A stretch of 64,000 bases of DNA from a virus: positions 1 to 64,000 of the IMG/VR virus record IMGVR_UViG_3300030202_001345; one strand, written 5' to 3'. Shown piece after piece: positions 18,295-27,969 of the stretch. How positions within the stretch are numbered: the first letter of the stretch is position 1; each line of letters starts with the position of its first letter. The position numbers and the translations under genes are program-made. Below the pieces are notes generated by a model. It was given only the letters and a program-made list of their open reading frames with translations. It was not told the origin of the DNA and did no database searches.

Positions 18295-20211
18295 TTATTT
18301 AAGTAATGTTTTTTGTATAAACTTTGAAATTATTTTTTTATCTCCTTTACTTAATGGTATATTAAATTGCTCTGAAAAATACTCACCATTTTTCATAACA
18401 GGTAGTTTAACTGTTATTTTGTTTCCAAAAAAAGGATCATCATTTATAATATCTACTCCAGGTACTTTTTCTTTTAACTCTGCAAATGTTATCTGTTCAC
18501 CTTTATATCTAAGAGGAAGATCATCTATATTATCAACTGCATCGTCTGTTTGAGCCATTGTTATATAATTAACTATATCATTAGCTGCTGTAGAGTTTGT
18601 TGATGCGGCTGGCACATACTCACCTGGTTTTAAATTATATTGTTCGGGTAGTTTTAACAATCTACGTAATTTACTAGCACCCTCACTATATAAATCACCA
18701 GCTGGAATTGTAAACACACCGTACTCAGCTGCTTTTCCTGATGATGTTTGACCGCCACCAATTGTATACTTATCCGAAGATCCAGCAAGTCTTTCTATTG
18801 TTATACCGTTAATTAAATCTAAAGTATCTAAGTTACCATCTACAATGGCCCTGTTAAATTGAATAGATAAAGCTTCTTGTGCTTTAGACGCGTCGCTTCC
18901 TTTATTACCAGAACCTTTAGACATAGCTGCTACGTTTATTTTAGATGTATAATATCTATTGTTACCATCTTCATCTTTGTCTATTTTAAGCCCAGTTGTT
19001 TCGATGGTTTGATCTACTAACACTCTACTTAAAATTTCTTCTTGTGCGTTAACAAAAGTTATTGGAACACCTTTTGAATCTACCCTACCTTTCATACCAA
19101 ATGGATTATAGTTAGGGCTTTTTTCATCGTTGTTATAAACACCCTCTACCATAGTCACAAAGTCTTTGTATTCGTTAGGAAAAATATTACCTTTAATATT
19201 GTTGTTCATTTTTAAATTTACTTCGTAGAAGTTTTTAATTGCATTGTATCCCATACCCGCAACACCACTAATTTCCCCCACAGCAGCTGCATTCATTTGA
19301 GATAGCGGAACTTCTAGATCGTAATATGTTCTTATGTCTTGCTTGGTACCTGTTTTTGTTTTACCGTCGGCGGAGTATACACTACCTATATCAATACTTA
19401 TATCGTCTCCATCAACATATTTAGGATCTAATATACCTTTAGCTGTTAATAGATTAAAACCATCAGGACCAGGCCCTAACTTTTTAGAAAACTCTTGAAA
19501 TACTTGAGGCACTTCTTGTATAAAATCATTGTCTTCGCTGTCGTCTAATTCCATCCACTTCTTTGCAGATATAGTACGCGCAGGCATAACATCTCCATTT
19601 CCGTTTTTACCACTTACTACAAGTTTTAAATCATTATCTGTTTCATCATATTTTAAACTTATATTAGATCCTGGAATTTTACCAGCCATTACATTTATAA
19701 GCCATTGATTTTGCTCCTGTGAATAATTATCAGTTCCAAATACAGCAATTTGAGATCCTAAAGTATCTTTTTTTTCGTTCCAATAAGCAGTTATATCAGA
19801 CCAACTAGAAGCAAAACCTTGTGTTAGGTTTAGTAGGTTTTGATAATCAGCTATAACTTTTTTTGCTTCACCTCTTTTTTTATTATCACTAAAATCTGTC
19901 ATAAGATACAACTGAGCTTGAGAAGCTACATCTATTCTATCTCTTAATATACCTGTTACTTCGTTATCTAATGTAGGGTTTTCAGTTATTTTACCCAACT
20001 CATCAGCCCTTTTCAAAGAAAGCATGTCAACTTTATACTGCATTTCCTGCATTCTATTTATGTTGGCTTGTCTTTCTTTTTCTTTTTGTCGCTTAAGAAT
20101 ATCTTGCCTTTGTCTTTCCTTTTGATACAAAGCTTCAGTTCTGCTTTGCGCTTCAAAGTATTTATTTATTGGGCTTCCACCCTGTGGTCCTGCTGGATTT
20201 TCGTAACTCAT
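18295..20211 (-). CDS. probable internal virion/structural protein
   Basis: A 638-aa protein. Residues 25-60 form a strongly charged coiled coil (YQKERQRQDILKRQKEKER), followed by mixed alpha/beta sequence with no family I recognise. It lies between the giant protein and a small Gly/Ala-rich protein in the tail end of the structural operon, where T7-like and crAss-like phages keep ejected internal proteins. The gap to the giant gene is six bases, so the two are probably co-translated in similar amounts. Confidence 0.6.
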   Translation of the reverse strand: MSYENPAGPQGGSPINKYFEAQSRTEALYQKERQRQDILKRQKEKERQANINRMQEMQYKVDMLSLKRADELGKITENPTLDNEVTGILRDRIDVASQAQLYLMTDFSDNKKRGEAKKVIADYQNLLNLTQGFASSWSDITAYWNEKKDTLGSQIAVFGTDNYSQEQNQWLINVMAGKIPGSNISLKYDETDNDLKLVVSGKNGNGDVMPARTISAKKWMELDDSEDNDFIQEVPQVFQEFSKKLGPGPDGFNLLTAKGILDPKYVDGDDISIDIGSVYSADGKTKTGTKQDIRTYYDLEVPLSQMNAAAVGEISGVAGMGYNAIKNFYEVNLKMNNNIKGNIFPNEYKDFVTMVEGVYNNDEKSPNYNPFGMKGRVDSKGVPITFVNAQEEILSRVLVDQTIETTGLKIDKDEDGNNRYYTSKINVAAMSKGSGNKGSDASKAQEALSIQFNRAIVDGNLDTLDLINGITIERLAGSSDKYTIGGGQTSSGKAAEYGVFTIPAGDLYSEGASKLRRLLKLPEQYNLKPGEYVPAASTNSTAANDIVNYITMAQTDDAVDNIDDLPLRYKGEQITFAELKEKVPGVDIINDDPFFGNKITVKLPVMKNGEYFSEQFNIPLSKGDKKIISKFIQKTLLK

Positions 20212-20221
20212 ATTTTTATTT

Positions 20222-20914
20222 TTATACTATACCTGCTACCGCTCCAAATAGATTACCTGTTGCGGATTCTCTAGCAGCTCTAGCGTCTCTACCTTCTTGA
20301 TAAGCTCTATCAGATAAACCTGCAACCCTATTCATCTTGGCAACTTCACGTTGTTCTGTGGCATTAAACATAAATGCTTTACCTTGAGCATCTGCGGCTT
20401 GAACTCTTTGGCCTTCAGATATTTGTATACCTTGTAGTCTTTGTTGTTCAGACATTTTCATTTGTTGCATTTGTGATTCACCTTGTGCTCTAAGTTTTTC
20501 ATTAGCAGCTTCTTGTGACTCAATACTAGCTGATACACCTTTTTTAGCTTTTAGTGCTGCTTGAGCTAAAGCTGTTGCTCCACCGGCACTAGCACCTGTA
20601 GATCTTATAGTGTCTAATGTGTTAGCTAAAGAAATATCTGCCTCTTCAGCTTGCATTTCTGCTGCTTGTGTTGCAACACCTAAGCTTGCGTATGGATTAG
20701 AAATCATACCGCTTAAATCTGTTGCTAAACCAGACAGGTCAGTAGTGCTAGCATATGGGTTTACCACAGGTTGCCTACTGTTCTCCAGTCTTTGTAACTG
20801 GGCTTCTCTACGTCTTTGCTCACGTGCGGCACGTCTTTGAGCTCTTCTAGCTCTTCTACCAGCGCCTATTGCACCAATGCCTTTTACGATTCCTGAGGCT
20901 ACACTGCTTCCCAT
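20222..20914 (-). CDS. Ala/Arg-rich internal virion protein (T7 gp14-like in character)
   Basis: The 230-aa protein begins with a Gly-rich hydrophobic segment (GIVKGIGAIGAG), then a block of Arg-rich repeats (RRARRAQRRAAREQRRR), then long Ala/Gln-rich helices. This composition is usual for small internal proteins that form a channel for DNA ejection. Sequence similarity to T7 gp14 was not tested. Position next to two large internal proteins supports the call. Confidence 0.6.
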   Translation of the reverse strand: MGSSVASGIVKGIGAIGAGRRARRAQRRAAREQRRREAQLQRLENSRQPVVNPYASTTDLSGLATDLSGMISNPYASLGVATQAAEMQAEEADISLANTLDTIRSTGASAGGATALAQAALKAKKGVSASIESQEAANEKLRAQGESQMQQMKMSEQQRLQGIQISEGQRVQAADAQGKAFMFNATEQREVAKMNRVAGLSDRAYQEGRDARAARESATGNLFGAVAGIV

Positions 20915-20917
20915 ATT

Positions 20918-21316
20918 TTATGCGTATTTATATATTATTGAATGTTTTTCTTCTAAGACCTCGTAGTCTAAGCTTTTTACCTTGCTTACAATACCAGGTT
21001 CTGCTGATGTTGCCCAAACAAATTTACAGCCAACTTTAATAGCATGTTTAACCATGTAATCTATTAACTTTGTTATTAATTCGTTTCTATCTTTTTCTCT
21101 ATATTTTATGTTTGATACAACAAAATCTATATAAGCTATTCTAGCATTTGTAAAATACAAATAACCAGCTGCTACGTTAACACCATCTTTTGATACTATA
21201 TATCCACCTGTACTATCGTGTGGTAAATAATCTGGATCAGGTATTGGTATTTCCCAATCAAGCCACCATTGACTTATCTCGTCAAAGTTTGACTCTTCTA
21301 TTCTTTTTATTTTCAT
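20918..21316 (-). CDS. GNAT-like N-acetyltransferase
   Basis: The 132-aa protein fits a short GNAT fold: an N-terminal strand and helix with WWLDWEIP, the central strand pair GYIVSKDGVNVAAGYLYF, then YIDFVVSNIKYR leading into the acetyl-CoA loop and helix, and a C-terminal LDYEVLEEKHSIIYKY. The acetyl-CoA loop is not a clean Q/RxxGxG/A, so activity is uncertain. It sits inside the virion gene block, which is odd for an enzyme, though GNAT genes occur there in several marine phages. Confidence 0.65.
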   Translation of the reverse strand: MKIKRIEESNFDEISQWWLDWEIPIPDPDYLPHDSTGGYIVSKDGVNVAAGYLYFTNARIAYIDFVVSNIKYREKDRNELITKLIDYMVKHAIKVGCKFVWATSAEPGIVSKVKSLDYEVLEEKHSIIYKYA

Positions 21317-21327
21317 ATAATTAAATT

Positions 21328-22899
21328 TTAATAAGCAGACTCTACATAGTTTGAAGAGACTGCGAATAATTCTTTTACGCCTCCAACATCTGTAGATGAA
21401 TCTGTTTGAACTGTTACAGTACAGTAGTAACCTTTTATACCAGTCATGTCTGCACCAAAAACAATTTCACCCTCAGACGGTTGTGTATCGTTGACTAAGT
21501 TAGCATAGTATTTATTTTCTTTTCTATCAAACCCCGCGTACTCTCTTGGTAATGCTGGGTTAACTGTTCCAAAAACACTAAGATAATCTAAGCGATCTAC
21601 AGCTTGTCCGTCCGCTGGATTTATTACGTATTCACCTTCGTAAAAACTACTAACTGCTGGAACGTAAACCGGTGGATTACCAACACCATCAAAGTATTTA
21701 ACGTAAATATTATTAAACTCATCTGGTCCAGTAGCATCGCTTTGAAAAGCATAAACTTCCCAACCATTACTTCCTTCGTAATTAACTGTTTTAAAGTTTT
21801 TAGATAAACTAACTTTAGGGTTAAATATAAATGTTATTAGCGAGTCATACTGTCTGCCATAAAAATTAGCTCTTTGACCTTGGTTGTGTTGCCATAAAGT
21901 AGGCGCAGCATCTTTATAGTTACCACCACTTTGCTGTTCTTGCTCATAACCAATAGAATAAAAATTACCTTTTAAACTAAACATTTCAATAGGTCTATAA
22001 CTAAACCTACTAGTCCAACCTAAAACAGTTTCGTCAAAAGCTAATGTTTGATATCTAGGTGGATCATTAAGTAGGCCAGGAGTAGGGTTGCTATATTCTT
22101 GTAATGATATTACATACTGCTTTTGATACATATCCCAGCCGCCGAAAACTTTTCCTAGTTTAGCGTTGCTAAAGTTAACACTACCTAGATTATCTCTAAA
22201 ATAATCAAACATACCATAGTTAGATATCTCTGTTATACCATCTCTTGATAATCTTAGCACGGCGTTTCTATCCATATCCGCAAAGTACTTTCTATAACCA
22301 TAGACAGCAAAGCTTTCTGGATTTCTACTAATACCATAATTACCAGCATAAGGAACTATTTGACCTATAACTAAATTAAGTTGACTAACAGGAACGCCAC
22401 CACCCTCTGCAGTATATATAGCATCTTTATCTATTAAAGCTCTACTAACTTTATTTTCTTGAAATATAATTAAGTTAGTATCTTCTGCATATAGTTTTTG
22501 TATACTACCATTTGCTGGATCAGCTGCTTTGGTAATTTCTTCTCCAACACTAAATACGTTTGTATCGTTAATACCTGTTCTGGAATTATATATACCAGAA
22601 TAAATCATAGCATTACCCCTAATAGCCCCAAGAGGTTCGTTTTCAACTAAATAAGCTTTTACACCTAGAGAAACAGATGTGTTATTATAACCGCCTCTAA
22701 TTCTAGATTCTTCAATAGCCCAATCATAACCGTCTGAACCTATAGTACTAATTCTAGGGTATCCACCTAAAACCTGTGGTATACCTCTTGAACCGTCCCA
22801 TACAGGCTCTGTTGGCTGTGTTGGTTGACTATTTTCATAATCATTAACTTTCTTTAATAAGAAGGTATTAAAATATTTTACTTCTATTATCGCAGGCAT
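21328..22899 (-). CDS. tail/stabilisation protein
   Basis: A 523-aa beta-rich protein with repeated short blade-like segments (KLYAEDTNLIIFQENKVSRA, ESFAVYGYRKYFADMDR, GYDWAIEESRIRGG). This pattern is common in podovirus nozzle or hub proteins with a beta-propeller. Its N-terminal part looks like a continuation of the body domain of the larger protein encoded just upstream. The job is inferred from position and composition. Confidence 0.55.
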   Translation of the reverse strand: MPAIIEVKYFNTFLLKKVNDYENSQPTQPTEPVWDGSRGIPQVLGGYPRISTIGSDGYDWAIEESRIRGGYNNTSVSLGVKAYLVENEPLGAIRGNAMIYSGIYNSRTGINDTNVFSVGEEITKAADPANGSIQKLYAEDTNLIIFQENKVSRALIDKDAIYTAEGGGVPVSQLNLVIGQIVPYAGNYGISRNPESFAVYGYRKYFADMDRNAVLRLSRDGITEISNYGMFDYFRDNLGSVNFSNAKLGKVFGGWDMYQKQYVISLQEYSNPTPGLLNDPPRYQTLAFDETVLGWTSRFSYRPIEMFSLKGNFYSIGYEQEQQSGGNYKDAAPTLWQHNQGQRANFYGRQYDSLITFIFNPKVSLSKNFKTVNYEGSNGWEVYAFQSDATGPDEFNNIYVKYFDGVGNPPVYVPAVSSFYEGEYVINPADGQAVDRLDYLSVFGTVNPALPREYAGFDRKENKYYANLVNDTQPSEGEIVFGADMTGIKGYYCTVTVQTDSSTDVGGVKELFAVSSNYVESAY

Positions 22900-22932
22900 A
22901 TTATTATAATTACTTGTTTTTCACTGTTTTAA

Positions 22933-25900
22933 CTAGTTTAACGCTGTCAACGGTTGTTGAGTACCAGCCGTGACAGCACCATTTGCACTCACCTCCATTT
23001 TCCAAGATCTTAATTCTTGATTAGCAGAATTGCCACTACCAGGTCCATTTGTAAAACCTTTGGCCCCAGCAAACTCAAATGGATAGTTATTAGCACCGCT
23101 GGTATTCCAATTACCAGCCTCTTCATAGTTAGTACCACCACTTCCAACTGTTCTTACATTTATTGTACCTGATGAACCAAATGTTTTTGGTATTGTTAAA
23201 TCAGTGTCCGTGTAAAGCTGTGTAATATATCTAAACAATGGTTCTTTAGCATATACAACCTGAGTTCCTGCGTTTGGTATTACATTTGGGTTTGTACTAG
23301 GGAAACTTACTCTATATTTAAACGCTCTTTGATTTCCAAAGTCGTAATAAAAATCACCAAATGTAATTTGAAAACCATTTCCAGCTAAACTAAAACCACT
23401 TGATTGATTTACCTGGCTACCACAAAGCTGAGTATTACACGGCCAGTTATTATTATTCATGTTGTATGTTGCTATTCTATAATCACCTGGCGTGTCGAAT
23501 GCAAATGTTCTTGACGCGTAACAAGACACAACCTGTGAAGTGCTACTACTTTGTTGAGGTACTCTTGTTTGCCACCTTCCAAAACCATTTATGTTACTAC
23601 CGCCACTCGAACTAGTTGCTAAATATAATTGACCAAACTGCCATTCTGAAGTTAGATTTGTTGAATGCCTCCACTCACCTTGAGAGTAATTAAGGGTTGA
23701 GCTACCTGGGCTTAAGTTACCTGTGTAATCACCATTTAAATCTGTTGCTGCAACCCATTGAGTGCCACCTACAGGTTTGTAATCTATATTAAAACTACCA
23801 AAACTATACATGAAGCCACTATTACCACCTGGTCCGCCCACTCCCTGATCATCGTTTCCAAATCCACCATCGTTACTAGATCCACAAAAAGTATTTTGAT
23901 TGTTTGACACTAAAGTAATATTTATAAAAGCTGTACCATCTACTATACCTGGTTGATTTACAAAACCTGTAGCAGAAGATCCACCAGCCATTCTAAAAAC
24001 ACTGTGATTATATGCTGAATTAGTTGTACCACAAGTAACAACATTTTCGTTACAATCTGCACATTTTTCTAAACTTGTAAAACCTTGAGCGCTACCCGCT
24101 GGAGAACCTGGAAAACCAACAGTGGCTGCTGGCGGTATCGCCTGAAAACCTTGGTCTGCAAGACCCATTTGACTAAAAGCTGTTGCTGAACTCATTGAGT
24201 CAGCAAAAAATATTGTAGCAGCTTCACCAACACTAAAATTACCAAATAAATTTCCTGTAAAAGAACCTGTTAAAGGTGTTTCTCCAAATATAACTTGAAA
24301 AGTTGATGTATCTACAACTCCATTAGAATCAGTTAATGTAACTGTTAAATCATAAGCACCTATTGCTGTTCCGTCTTGTGTTAATCTACCATATCTTTTT
24401 CCTGTGGTTTGATCTTGATAGTTTACTATATCAAACGGACTGTTAGGCGTAGCTTGACCACCAACCTGTACGCTAGTAATATTCCAAGTTAAATCATGCT
24501 CATACATTAAATCACCCTGTATTTGCTGTGTTTGGTTATTTATGTTTGAGCCATTGTATCCTATGAAATCATACATAGGTGGCCGGTTAGGAAGTTGGTT
24601 TGTTGGGCCTTGACCTTCTTGAAAAGAATAATTTCGTGTTGTAAAAGGATTTGCTATTAAAGAAGAAACATTTGTTAATTGATTATTACTAACTGTAAAT
24701 GATGAAGGTGTTGCTCCTGGAACAGGTACACCTGTGGCGTCTGCTTCTATAATACTAAAACTAAACTGATACGTATTAGCTACGTCGTTAGGTGAAAAAC
24801 CATCTTTGTAAAAATACTGTCCTTTAGTTGCTATATAATAACTATCATAAGAATAAGGTTGATTACCTGTGCTACCATCTAGCATTATTTGTCCTTCTGA
24901 AACTTTAACTAATTGAAAGTAGTTAGTAACATCATTACCTACACCATCAACAACACTAAAAATATCATTACCAGCAGCGTCAGTCGCTATAGCTGTATAA
25001 GTTATTGGTGTGCCACCAGAATCTTCTGGAGCAAAATTACCATTAGCGTTGGCAGATGATATACCTACAAACTTAGTTTGTATACCACTGTTAGGATTAC
25101 CGAAAGCACCACCAACAACTGTTACTAAGTATGCGTTGCCATCATCAACAACACTAGTTACTGTGGGTGAACCAGTTGTATTTCCTACAGGTACTGTATT
25201 TAATATCCTGTCTTCATTTCCTTGCCAAACATTTTTTGGAAATCTTGCAGTTCTATTTGCAGAACCTTGTACTCTAGAAGCAAATACCCCTAAAGCTTGT
25301 AAGCCTGGGTAAAGATTTATAGGTATGGTATTAACGCCTGATGCATCTACAAAAGGAGCACCAGTAGCTTCACTATAATTTAAGCTTGCGCTTTCTTCTA
25401 AAAAGAAGTTATAGTTGTCTAAGCCAGCCGCGATACTTGTGTTGTTTTCTACAACAAAATTTAAATCACTAATTAAACCTGATGTAGTAGTTTCATAATA
25501 TATGTCTAATCTAGATATATTAGGTTCTGTCTCATATATAGCTAGTTGAGGCGTCATATTGGTATTTAAACTTGATGACGATATAACACCTATGTTAATA
25601 GGATCGTTAACACCCCTTGTTGTGGTAATTCTAGCTATTAAAGGTTTTGTGTCTATTTGATATAGATTGTCTTGACCAGTAGTACTTAAAGTATCAAACA
25701 CCATATTTGAATCCGCTGTTGTTGCTATATTACTTACAATATGAGCAAATACACCTGGGTAAAACTGAGTGTTAGCAGTTGCTGGGGTAACAGCAGTTTG
25801 ACCTTGTTGAGTGACTGGTAGGTTTGTAACTCTACCAAATAATCTTACGGAACTTCTAAATTGTTTTTGTTCTGGTCCTACCTCTGATAAATCTCTTGGT

Positions 25901-27963
25901 ACTTTATTTATATTATCATTTATTAATACAACATTGGCTGTATAATTTTCTTCACCTGTTGGGAATGGAGCTAAGTCAGTTGGAGGAGGAGTTGCTGATG
26001 TCTGCTCAGGATAACCATTTAATATACCAGGTAAATATACATTATAATACTCTTGTTCATTTTGTTTTACTACAATTTTATAAGAATACCAACCTAATGG
26101 ATTATAATCAGGACTTTGTTTGTTACCGTTATAAACACCAGGATAAAAATTACCAGAAGTTAAAACCGGTGCTGTAGGTATTATATTGTTTACATTAATT
26201 TTTAAAGAATCACCTGGCCACACTGAGGCAACCTCATCTCCTTGAGGTGGATTTGGATTTCTATATGGTACATAAACAGTAGATAAACCAGCAGCAGAAT
26301 CTGTACCATCATTAGATAGTATTGTTGTTGATGATCTACCATATCTATCTGATAAAACAAACCCAACTTGATAGTTTCTATTTTGCTTTAAAGAATGATT
26401 AGGATATTCTACATAACTTGTTTTCCATTGCACTGGATAGTTAGTACCGTCTATAATGTCTTCAATGTCAAAATCTTGTTTCTCAGAAACATTAACATTA
26501 TAATCTATTGAGGCGGGTGGTGAATGCTTTGTTTGAAAGTTACTGTAAACTATTCTATTACTTATAACTTCTTGACCAAAGGCTTTTACAGGTATTTTAT
26601 CGTAAACCCTAACTATTTCGTTTGACGGTAGTGTTTGAAAAGGTTTTGTAGAATTGTAGTCATAAGTAAATACTGTGGTTGCGTCAGCAACAGCAGCAAC
26701 TCTTGTAGCTTCTATAGTATCAACAACTTGTATTGCTTGTGTATCAGATTCTTTAAATAATATTTGAAGATTTTTTATTTTAAAATTATTTATAAGATCT
26801 TGACCTATTGATGGTAGTGGAACTTTTAAGGTTATTTGATTAACTTTGTTTTCCATAAAATCAACAACTGTACTTCTATAAGCTTGTTCTTGATCTTCGT
26901 TTACACTAGTGTCTGGATCATCAAACTCTGTTTCATTTAAGAAATAACCATCTTGTTTTGGTATAAAAGCCTCTTGTGTGTAAGGAGCCATTAATGAATA
27001 CGTGTTATCTTCAAACTGAAATCTATAGCTAAACCTTACAAACTTGTCTGTTAAAAAATCCGGATCACCTTGGAAATCAATATTGAAATAAGGGTTTTTA
27101 TTAAATGTAACAATTTCAGACACGAACCACTCTGCGTTTTGGTTATCCGTAATTATAGACCATAATTGTGTACCTGGTGGTGAAGGATTTTGTTCTATTA
27201 TTTGAACTATAGTTGTTACTACACCTTGATCACTAGCCCACTCTACTTGATCACCCACAACTGGATTACCTATAACAGCTGATCCGCTAACATCAAATGA
27301 AACACCCGTGGTATCAGCCACTGGCGTAAGCTCACCTCCACCGCCTGGGTAAAATTCGCTAACAACATCTTTCATTGTTGTTTCATAAGGAACCGCGGCT
27401 GACGGCGCTAGCGCGCTAGACTGCCAAAGATCAATAGGTTGATAAGGATTATAAGAAGCAACACTAACTTGATCTTCATTAAAATAATAATTATCTGGTT
27501 TTGTAACGTCTATACGTCTAGGTTGATTTCTGTTGTCTGTAAAAAACAATAAATTTTCTAATAAGTTTACACCTATTACAGGGTATAATGTTGAAAAATT
27601 AAGAAACTCATCTTGTACATGTAAAGTTAATTGATTACTTCCACTACCTGTATTTACGCTTACTATAGCATGGTTTGCATTTGGATTATATGCTTCACCA
27701 TTATTGCTAGTCATGAAGAAAAATATAGTATTAGTATCTTCTGAAACAAAAGTTCCTATGCAAGTTACGTCATCATCAAGACTTTGCCAAAAATCTACTA
27801 AAGCAGTATTACCTATAACATTTTCTAAAGCTCCAACATCTGAAGATTCTGACCTACTAATAGCTACATTAATAGCGTCTCTATACTCGCCGCTAGGTAG
27901 CAATCGATCGTCTAAGTCTTTATTCATCTTAGACTTTATAAAAGCATTTTTAACTTCAGCCAT
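22933..27963 (-). CDS. 1676-aa tail nozzle/fibre protein
   Basis: The N-terminus (MNKDLDDRLLPSGEYRDAIN at about residues 13-32, then SSDVGALENVIGN) is a conserved opening that I associate with nozzle-type tail proteins of crAss-like and other Bacteroidetes podoviruses. Long beta-rich, Asn/Gln/Thr-rich stretches follow, with an Ig-like region (QDQTTGKRYGRLTQDG, YDLTVTLTDSNGV) and a Cys-rich section near residues 1300-1500 (CADCNENVVTC, WPCNTQLCG). It probably forms the outer tail and may contact the host. No enzymatic motif is seen. Confidence 0.65.
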   Translation of the reverse strand: MAEVKNAFIKSKMNKDLDDRLLPSGEYRDAINVAISRSESSDVGALENVIGNTALVDFWQSLDDDVTCIGTFVSEDTNTIFFFMTSNNGEAYNPNANHAIVSVNTGSGSNQLTLHVQDEFLNFSTLYPVIGVNLLENLLFFTDNRNQPRRIDVTKPDNYYFNEDQVSVASYNPYQPIDLWQSSALAPSAAVPYETTMKDVVSEFYPGGGGELTPVADTTGVSFDVSGSAVIGNPVVGDQVEWASDQGVVTTIVQIIEQNPSPPGTQLWSIITDNQNAEWFVSEIVTFNKNPYFNIDFQGDPDFLTDKFVRFSYRFQFEDNTYSLMAPYTQEAFIPKQDGYFLNETEFDDPDTSVNEDQEQAYRSTVVDFMENKVNQITLKVPLPSIGQDLINNFKIKNLQILFKESDTQAIQVVDTIEATRVAAVADATTVFTYDYNSTKPFQTLPSNEIVRVYDKIPVKAFGQEVISNRIVYSNFQTKHSPPASIDYNVNVSEKQDFDIEDIIDGTNYPVQWKTSYVEYPNHSLKQNRNYQVGFVLSDRYGRSSTTILSNDGTDSAAGLSTVYVPYRNPNPPQGDEVASVWPGDSLKINVNNIIPTAPVLTSGNFYPGVYNGNKQSPDYNPLGWYSYKIVVKQNEQEYYNVYLPGILNGYPEQTSATPPPTDLAPFPTGEENYTANVVLINDNINKVPRDLSEVGPEQKQFRSSVRLFGRVTNLPVTQQGQTAVTPATANTQFYPGVFAHIVSNIATTADSNMVFDTLSTTGQDNLYQIDTKPLIARITTTRGVNDPINIGVISSSSLNTNMTPQLAIYETEPNISRLDIYYETTTSGLISDLNFVVENNTSIAAGLDNYNFFLEESASLNYSEATGAPFVDASGVNTIPINLYPGLQALGVFASRVQGSANRTARFPKNVWQGNEDRILNTVPVGNTTGSPTVTSVVDDGNAYLVTVVGGAFGNPNSGIQTKFVGISSANANGNFAPEDSGGTPITYTAIATDAAGNDIFSVVDGVGNDVTNYFQLVKVSEGQIMLDGSTGNQPYSYDSYYIATKGQYFYKDGFSPNDVANTYQFSFSIIEADATGVPVPGATPSSFTVSNNQLTNVSSLIANPFTTRNYSFQEGQGPTNQLPNRPPMYDFIGYNGSNINNQTQQIQGDLMYEHDLTWNITSVQVGGQATPNSPFDIVNYQDQTTGKRYGRLTQDGTAIGAYDLTVTLTDSNGVVDTSTFQVIFGETPLTGSFTGNLFGNFSVGEAATIFFADSMSSATAFSQMGLADQGFQAIPPAATVGFPGSPAGSAQGFTSLEKCADCNENVVTCGTTNSAYNHSVFRMAGGSSATGFVNQPGIVDGTAFINITLVSNNQNTFCGSSNDGGFGNDDQGVGGPGGNSGFMYSFGSFNIDYKPVGGTQWVAATDLNGDYTGNLSPGSSTLNYSQGEWRHSTNLTSEWQFGQLYLATSSSGGSNINGFGRWQTRVPQQSSSTSQVVSCYASRTFAFDTPGDYRIATYNMNNNNWPCNTQLCGSQVNQSSGFSLAGNGFQITFGDFYYDFGNQRAFKYRVSFPSTNPNVIPNAGTQVVYAKEPLFRYITQLYTDTDLTIPKTFGSSGTINVRTVGSGGTNYEEAGNWNTSGANNYPFEFAGAKGFTNGPGSGNSANQELRSWKMEVSANGAVTAGTQQPLTALN

Positions 27964-27969
27964 TTAATT

